Positions 13,961-17,656 of a stretch of 17,656 nucleotides of DNA are shown in pieces. This stretch comes from Bin87 sp034420475 (GTDB lineage: Bacteria; Chloroflexota; Dehalococcoidia; Lucifugimonadales; UBA3495). The stretch's first letter is position 1; each line of letters opens with the position of its first letter. The notes under the pieces were generated by a model. It had not been told where the DNA came from, searched no databases, and worked only from the letters and a program-made list of their open reading frames with translations. The DNA is taken from contig DAOULH010000031.1 in assembly GCA_034420475.1 (NCBI GenBank), forward strand, positions 1 to 17,656. The letters are read 5' to 3'. A program made the translations under genes and the position numbers.

Positions 13961-15165
13961 GACGTTGCTGATGCTCCCCATCGCGACGCGAAATCGTCGT
14001 AGGTGAACCTTCGTTTGGCGATCAGATTACCCTCCGCGTCGAGGGCGTAAATCGTCGGCAGGTTGACGCCGTTGAACATGTGGGCCTTGACGAGGGTGTA
14101 AGCGCCCATGTTGAGAAACACGACCCGATCACCCACCGCCAATGGAGCGTCAAAGCGGTACTCGCCAAACACGTCCCCGGCGAGGCAGGTACATCCCGCC
14201 AGCGTACAGGTCCACTCCGCGGCGTCGCGGTGCCCCAAAACGTCCGGCTCGTATTGGTACTCGAACACTTCCGGCATGTGGTTCACCGTGGTATCCAGGA
14301 TCGCCGTTTGGTGGCCGTCCCGTGTCTGGACATCCAGTACCGTGGCGACGAGATAGCACCCTGCGCGTATCAAGGCAGCGCCAGGCTCCATGATCGTCTC
14401 CAGGCCGCAGCGGCGTTGCAGCAAATCTATCGTATGGTACAGGGGCATAAGGTCGGGGACGTCGCCCGTGGATTCATCCTCGAACAGGTACCCGCCGCCC
14501 AGGTTTACCCACTGTAGCCGGCCGTCCTCCAACCGGTGGCCCAGCGTGGAGCGAATTGCATTCACGGTAGCTTCCAGTTGGCCAAAGTCGGTGGCGTCGC
14601 AGTTGGTGTGGAGCAACAGGCCGGAGACGGAATCCGGTTCGTCGAGCACTTCGGCCACCGTCGCCAGCGGCTCGCCCAGCCGGGAACCGGCACGGCACGG
14701 GTCATAACGGGCATCGCCGATGAAAGACAGCTCAGGATTGACTCGCAGACCGCACCGGACCGACGGACGCAGGGCGTCTCGATAAGCGCGCCACTGACCG
14801 ACCGAGTTGAAGGCAACGTAGTCGCAAAGCAGGCCCAGTTCCGCGGCATCCTGGGGCCGCAGGCCGGGAGTGGTGAAATGCACCGTGCCCCGGTCGCCCA
14901 GCACCGACCGCGCCAGCTTCGCCTCGAAAAGCGAACTCACCGCGAAACCGTCCAGATATGGGGTCATCAACTCCAACGCATCCCGAAAGCAGAAGGATTT
15001 TACTGCGAAAAGCGCCCGGCAGCCGGTCCGTTCCCGGATTTCTGTTGCCCTCTCCAGCAGCCGAACGATGCCGGATTCGTCGTAGATGAATGCCGGGGTT
15101 TCCAACGGCGCGTCTCCGGAGATGACGGCTTCAAGTTGTTCAGACCACGCTGCGGCCATGTTCAT
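13957..15165 (-). CDS. nspC: Carboxynorspermidine decarboxylase-like PLP enzyme (type III fold)
   Basis: A 402-residue protein of the alanine-racemase-fold decarboxylases. The PLP lysine is Lys56 in ALFAVKSFCF. Further motifs follow the NspC pattern: CGLRVNPELS, YDPCRAGSRLG, LLLHTNCDATDF, WVNLGGGYL, IMEPGAAL, AILDTTVNHMPEVFEY, TCLAGDVFGEYRF (catalytic Cys327, Asp331) and NMGAYTLVKAHMFNGV. NspC makes spermidine or norspermidine from the carboxy intermediates. The usual partner, carboxynorspermidine synthase, is not in the window, so a different substrate is possible. The ATG at 15165 has no strong ribosome-binding site; an ATG two codons in is an alternative. It overlaps the DUF3326 gene by ATGA. 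Diaminopimelate decarboxylase is less likely given the YDPC and SRLG motifs. Confidence 0.85.
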   Translation of the reverse strand: MNMAAAWSEQLEAVISGDAPLETPAFIYDESGIVRLLERATEIRERTGCRALFAVKSFCFRDALELMTPYLDGFAVSSLFEAKLARSVLGDRGTVHFTTPGLRPQDAAELGLLCDYVAFNSVGQWRAYRDALRPSVRCGLRVNPELSFIGDARYDPCRAGSRLGEPLATVAEVLDEPDSVSGLLLHTNCDATDFGQLEATVNAIRSTLGHRLEDGRLQWVNLGGGYLFEDESTGDVPDLMPLYHTIDLLQRRCGLETIMEPGAALIRAGCYLVATVLDVQTRDGHQTAILDTTVNHMPEVFEYQYEPDVLGHRDAAEWTCTLAGCTCLAGDVFGEYRFDAPLAVGDRVVFLNMGAYTLVKAHMFNGVNLPTIYALDAEGNLIAKRRFTYDDFASRWGASATS

Positions 15166-15192
15166 CTGTCTTCAACTCAACCATCTGTCTTC
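15163..15192. repeat. 11-bp direct repeats across the decarboxylase start
   Basis: CATCTGTCTTC occurs at 15163-15173 and 15182-15192, 19 bp apart. On the coding strand each is GAAGACAGATG, and the inner copy contains the ATG at 15165. This may be an operator pair near the translation start or a small duplication that created an alternative start in another frame. Confidence 0.5.
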
Positions 15193-15705
15193 GTTGCCAC
15201 TACCGAATTTCGGCGCCCCTGGACCGACGTCGTTGGCCGCCACCGGTGGATGCACGGCGGAATGCCGCGACGTGGGCTGCAATCGTACAGTAACCGCGCT
15301 GACCTGCGCTAAAGCCAGTATCCAATTCTCTCAGTATCCCGGTTCTCCCAGTATCCCGGTGAGGGATGGTAACAGAATGGACACGGTTACGAGTTCCGAC
15401 AGTCGCGCAGACCTGCCGGCCGAGTTTGCGCGGTAGAAGGAAAGAAACGCCAAGAACTTGATCTCGTTGACCGGGCACAAAGAGAACATCATCACCGCAG
15501 CCACGCCGTTGCATCGGCAGGAGCATTGATCGGGGCCGAGATTGTGATCTGCCGAAGGCACATCATGGCGGTCCGCTCACCCGTCATGTCGCGCGCTGCC
15601 AGGAGCTATGCGCAAGGCTTGTGTTGTCGGCCTGCGTTGCCTACCACCCATACACTGGACACCGTTCCAGTCCTTGACCGCCCCACTGTCGCCCCGGTCT
15701 TCGCA
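15193..15705. other. Gene-poor stretch of about 510 bp
   Basis: No reading frame here looks like a real protein: the open frames on both strands are short, Arg/Ser-rich and lack family patterns. A minus-strand frame around 15380-15480 (reading DDVLFVPGQRDQVLGVSFLL) is mildly protein-like and might be a decayed gene fragment, but I cannot name it. The stretch includes a three-copy tandem repeat at 15316-15365. It separates the decarboxylase operon from the broken transporter and may hold the operon promoter, though I could not pick one out. Confidence 0.5.
15316..15365. repeat. Three-copy tandem repeat, 16-17 bp unit
   Basis: CAGTATCC begins copies at 15316, 15332 and 15349. The second and third copies share CAGTATCCCGGT. 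The units are 16 and 17 bases long and diverge after the core. It lies in the gene-poor stretch and shows no dyad symmetry. It is too short and too few in number to be CRISPR. Confidence 0.65.
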
Positions 15706-16838
15706 CTATGCCCCCTTGCTCCACCACAGTGTCCAACGGCCGGCCCTCCGATCAGTCGGGCGCCAGGCGACCACCGCCGCAAGTATGCAACTTTCAATGA
15801 GGCCGATCCAAATGAATGACCCGGCTCCCCAAACGAACATTACCCCACCCGAGTAGAATGAGCCCAACGATCTGCCCAACGTACCCAGCAGGATCATGAC
15901 CAGGGCGAGCTTCGCGAAATGCCGCTTGGACAGGAGATCCGCCACCAGCACCAGGGGAGACTGATCAAGCCGGCCCGTACCAACAATAGTAGATACGCGC
16001 CTGCGCCCGGGTCATCAGACAGCCAAACCCAAGCCGCTGCTGGCAGAGAAAGCACCGCCAAAGCGATGAGCAGCCAACGTACGGGAAGGAAATCGGACGC
16101 TGCGCCCCAAGCCAGGGCCCCGATTCCGGCAGCCAGGGCCAGGGCTTGGAACTCGGCACCATAAGCGGTGCCAGCCGACGCGGTCGCCGCCGTAACCCAC
16201 CGGAGATGCAATGAACTTGACGCGAATGCCATGGCCGCAACCAGGTATACGGCGGCGGCCGAGACCAAGCGGGCTCTGACGCCGGGAGCGGCGATGGTCT
16301 CCCGTAGGGTCGGCCCTGAATCGTAGGTCGCCCTGAACCACCGGGGGAGAAGCATGTAGAGCACTATCCCGCCGGTCAGCGCCAGCGCGAACCATCCTAC
16401 GGAGATGTCAAAATCCCAGTTGCGTACTGCTCCCCCTCCCAGATTGGCTCCAAATACCAGGCCGAGTGCGCCGATGAGCGTGCCCCTGAATCGGGTGTAA
16501 CCCTTCACGACGATGGCATAGAAGACCAGGGAGTGGAATGCGGCCCCTCCGGCCCCCATTAGGAACAAACTGGCCGCAGCGGCGCCGAAGTTACGGGAAA
16601 GAGTCACCAGGACGAGCCCGATAGCGAGGACGCCGGCGCCGGCTGCCATCATTCCGTGGGGTGGGCGGCGGTCCACCCAGATGGCTGCCCCCACCACGCA
16701 TAAACTCCCCAGGCCAACCACGAGGGCGAGCCAGCCAACCCCCATAGCCGCGCTGTTGAGCTGGTCGGAAACATGCCAAGTCCAGGGAGGCGCCCGAAGT
16801 TCCCATATCCAGTAGGATTGTTCAAGTAGGCGACGGCA
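15706..16838 (-). pseudogene. MFS transporter, N-terminally truncated and frameshifted
   Basis: Two minus-strand frames together give an incomplete major facilitator. The first frame, open from 16838 to 15894, has about eight hydrophobic helices with an early loop IWVDRRPPHG (the A-loop between TM2 and TM3) and GAGGAAFHSLVFYAIVVKGY. Near 15950-15965 the protein sense passes to another frame, which continues LVADLLSKRHFAKLALVMIL, then GTLGRSLGSFYSGGVMFVWG, to the stop at 15706. At the N-terminal side, a TAA at 16839-16841 blocks the frame before any first helix or start. An internal ATG at 16745 could start a partial product. The frameshift could be a sequencing error, but the missing first helix argues for real decay. 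The substrate is unknown. Confidence 0.75.
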
Positions 16839-16872
16839 TTACGAATTCCGTAATTGGCGGTGTCCCCAATTA
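16838..16872. repeat. Clustered inverted repeats at the truncation point
   Basis: ATTACG and CGTAAT pair at 16838-16843 and 16849-16854 around AATTC. TAATTGG at 16851-16857 pairs with CCAATTA at 16866-16872 around an 8-base loop. CCCCAATTAGGGG at 16864-16876 is a further small dyad. The cluster is AT-richer than its surroundings and lies exactly where the MFS frame is cut. It may be the end of an excised mobile element, a recombination site, or two mutually exclusive hairpins. Confidence 0.6.
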
Positions 16873-16900
16873 GGGGTTATCTTGCAGGCCAAATTTTGGT

Positions 16901-16919
16901 GTGCGGGCCATCTTCGCAC
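16901..16919 (-). terminator. Weak hairpin after the right-edge gene
   Basis: On the minus strand GTGCG (from 16919) pairs with CGCAC (16905-16901) around a 9-base loop, and is followed by ACCAAAATTT. It lies 21 bases past the stop of the right-edge gene. The stem is short and the T-run poor, so it would be a weak intrinsic terminator at best. Confidence 0.3.
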
Positions 16920-16939
16920 GGCTCAGATATTTGCGCCTG

Positions 16940-17656
16940 TTACGTCAGGTCGTCGGAGCAAACGATCCGGGTCTGTTCCACTGTCATCGGCGCTACGCTC
17001 TGGACAGTGGCACTCAGACGGTAGCGCTCCTGTAACAGCTCCAGTCGCAGTACCAATTCCTGACCACCGAGGTTCAGACGACGCAGTTCGGTGAGTTCGT
17101 TTTCCACCACCGTGGGCAGGTCACCGGCAAAGGCTTGTCTCAGCACGTCCAGCCGGTGCGGCGTGGCGATGTCTTTGCCAACGCCACTCAGTTGCCGTCT
17201 GATAAAACTCCGGTTGCGGGCGTTACCGGGAGTGCGCCGTCGCAATGTCCCCAAGATCCTGCTCAGGTCACCTCGAAAAGCCTCAGCTGCGGCATTCACC
17301 CGCACGTTAGTGCTTTCCGGTAATGGCTGGGATTTAGCGTCAGCCCCACATTCTGCGGCTGCCGCGAATTGCGCCGTTCGGATGGGGCGGGGCGTCAGGT
17401 CATCTGCCACGGCGTAGCAGCGCACCGCACCGGAAGCGGCCATCATCACGACGGTTTCGCCGGCCTGGGGAGCTTCCTCAACGCCCCCTCCAGCCTCAAA
17501 GGTCAAGGCAGAGCGAATACCGTCTGGCATTTCGGTGATCTTCCGCCAGAGGTCCGGTTCGTTGTTGCGGATGTTCTGCAACAGGGTAATAGCACGCTGG
17601 TTGGCGGACACTTCATCCAGTGCGTCGTCCAATTCCGGCAGGGCCAAGTCGTCGTA
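16940..17656 (-). CDS. C-terminal part of a large protein resembling SNF2-type helicase tails
   Basis: The frame is open to the right edge, so the start lies outside the window and 238 residues are visible. A TTG at 17647 is not a credible start, because the frame continues as YDDLALPELDD across the edge. The visible part has LLQNIRNNEPDLWRKITEMP followed by DGIRSAL, a beta segment VVMMAASGAVRCYAVAD, and a helical end with TPHRLDVLRQAFAGDLPTVV and ELTELRRLNLGGQELVLRLE. This arrangement recalls the region after the second helicase domain of SNF2-related proteins found in defence or restriction loci, but the motor motifs are not in view, so the assignment is tentative. It shares its strand with the broken MFS gene. 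Confidence 0.5.
   Translation of the reverse strand, partial: YDDLALPELDDALDEVSANQRAITLLQNIRNNEPDLWRKITEMPDGIRSALTFEAGGGVEEAPQAGETVVMMAASGAVRCYAVADDLTPRPIRTAQFAAAAECGADAKSQPLPESTNVRVNAAAEAFRGDLSRILGTLRRRTPGNARNRSFIRRQLSGVGKDIATPHRLDVLRQAFAGDLPTVVENELTELRRLNLGGQELVLRLELLQERYRLSATVQSVAPMTVEQTRIVCSDDLT

Noticed and set aside
15316..15365. Tandem repeats considered as a CRISPR array
   Set aside because: Units are only 16-17 bp with no separate spacers, three copies, and no cas genes nearby.
15200..15561. Minus-strand open frames between the decarboxylase and the MFS remnant
   Set aside because: Composition is shadow-like, starts lack ribosome-binding sites, and no family is recognisable; kept only as a possible decayed fragment.
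1..17656. tRNA, rRNA or known riboswitch
   Set aside because: No cloverleaf, rRNA core sequence or recognised aptamer pattern was seen on reading either strand, although a covariance-model scan was not possible.

Overview
This 17.7-kb window is GC-rich, tightly packed bacterial DNA. Chloroflexota (a Dehalococcoidia/SAR202-like lineage) is my best guess, but it is an inference. The supporting signs are a PspA plus PspAA pair, DUF350 and DUF4178 partners, a lipoprotein serpin, and a palindromic intergenic repeat of the TCATTGCGAGCGCAGCG type that I associate with Dehalococcoides-like genomes. No rRNA, tRNA or CRISPR array was seen.

Left part (1-1180): worn accessory DNA. It holds the end of an unknown ORF, a fragment resembling the tail of an XRE-type HTH protein, and two separate C-terminal fragments of type I restriction specificity subunits (HsdS-like). 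The two fragments share 38 of 39 identical bases and flank a small two-gene module that looks like a toxin-antitoxin pair. A secreted, probably lipid-anchored, inhibitory-type serpin (1181-2557, minus) follows; its stop codon directly abuts one HsdS remnant.

Centre (2759-9307, plus): a four-gene run encodes a protein with a papain/transglutaminase-like Cys-His-Asp triad, a very divergent SecA-like ATPase with large insertions and no zinc-binding tail, a lipoprotein with a low-complexity C-terminus, and an unrecognised soluble 363-residue protein. The first two overlap by ATGA, and the last two are 4 bases apart. This run is the best candidate for an undescribed system, perhaps an accessory export or envelope-processing pathway. 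That role is inferred from domain content only.

Psp block (9355-12544): a tandem-duplicated DUF350 membrane protein and a DUF4178 protein lie on the minus strand. They are divergent from a small two-helix membrane protein, PspA/IM30 and PspAA on the plus strand. The 320-bp divergent spacer carries candidate promoters in both directions and the palindromic repeat. The lipoprotein next door has the general architecture of E. coli YgiB/YjfM, whose genes also sit near polyamine/glutathionylspermidine-type enzymes. The lipoprotein may therefore connect the central operon to the Psp block.

Right part (12605-17656): a carboxynorspermidine-decarboxylase-like PLP enzyme and a DUF3326 protein form an ATGA-overlapping minus-strand operon. 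A gene-poor stretch of about 500 bp follows, with a small tandem repeat. Next is a broken MFS transporter, frameshifted and missing its N-terminus at a cluster of inverted repeats. The window ends in the C-terminal part of a large protein that resembles SNF2-type helicase tails.
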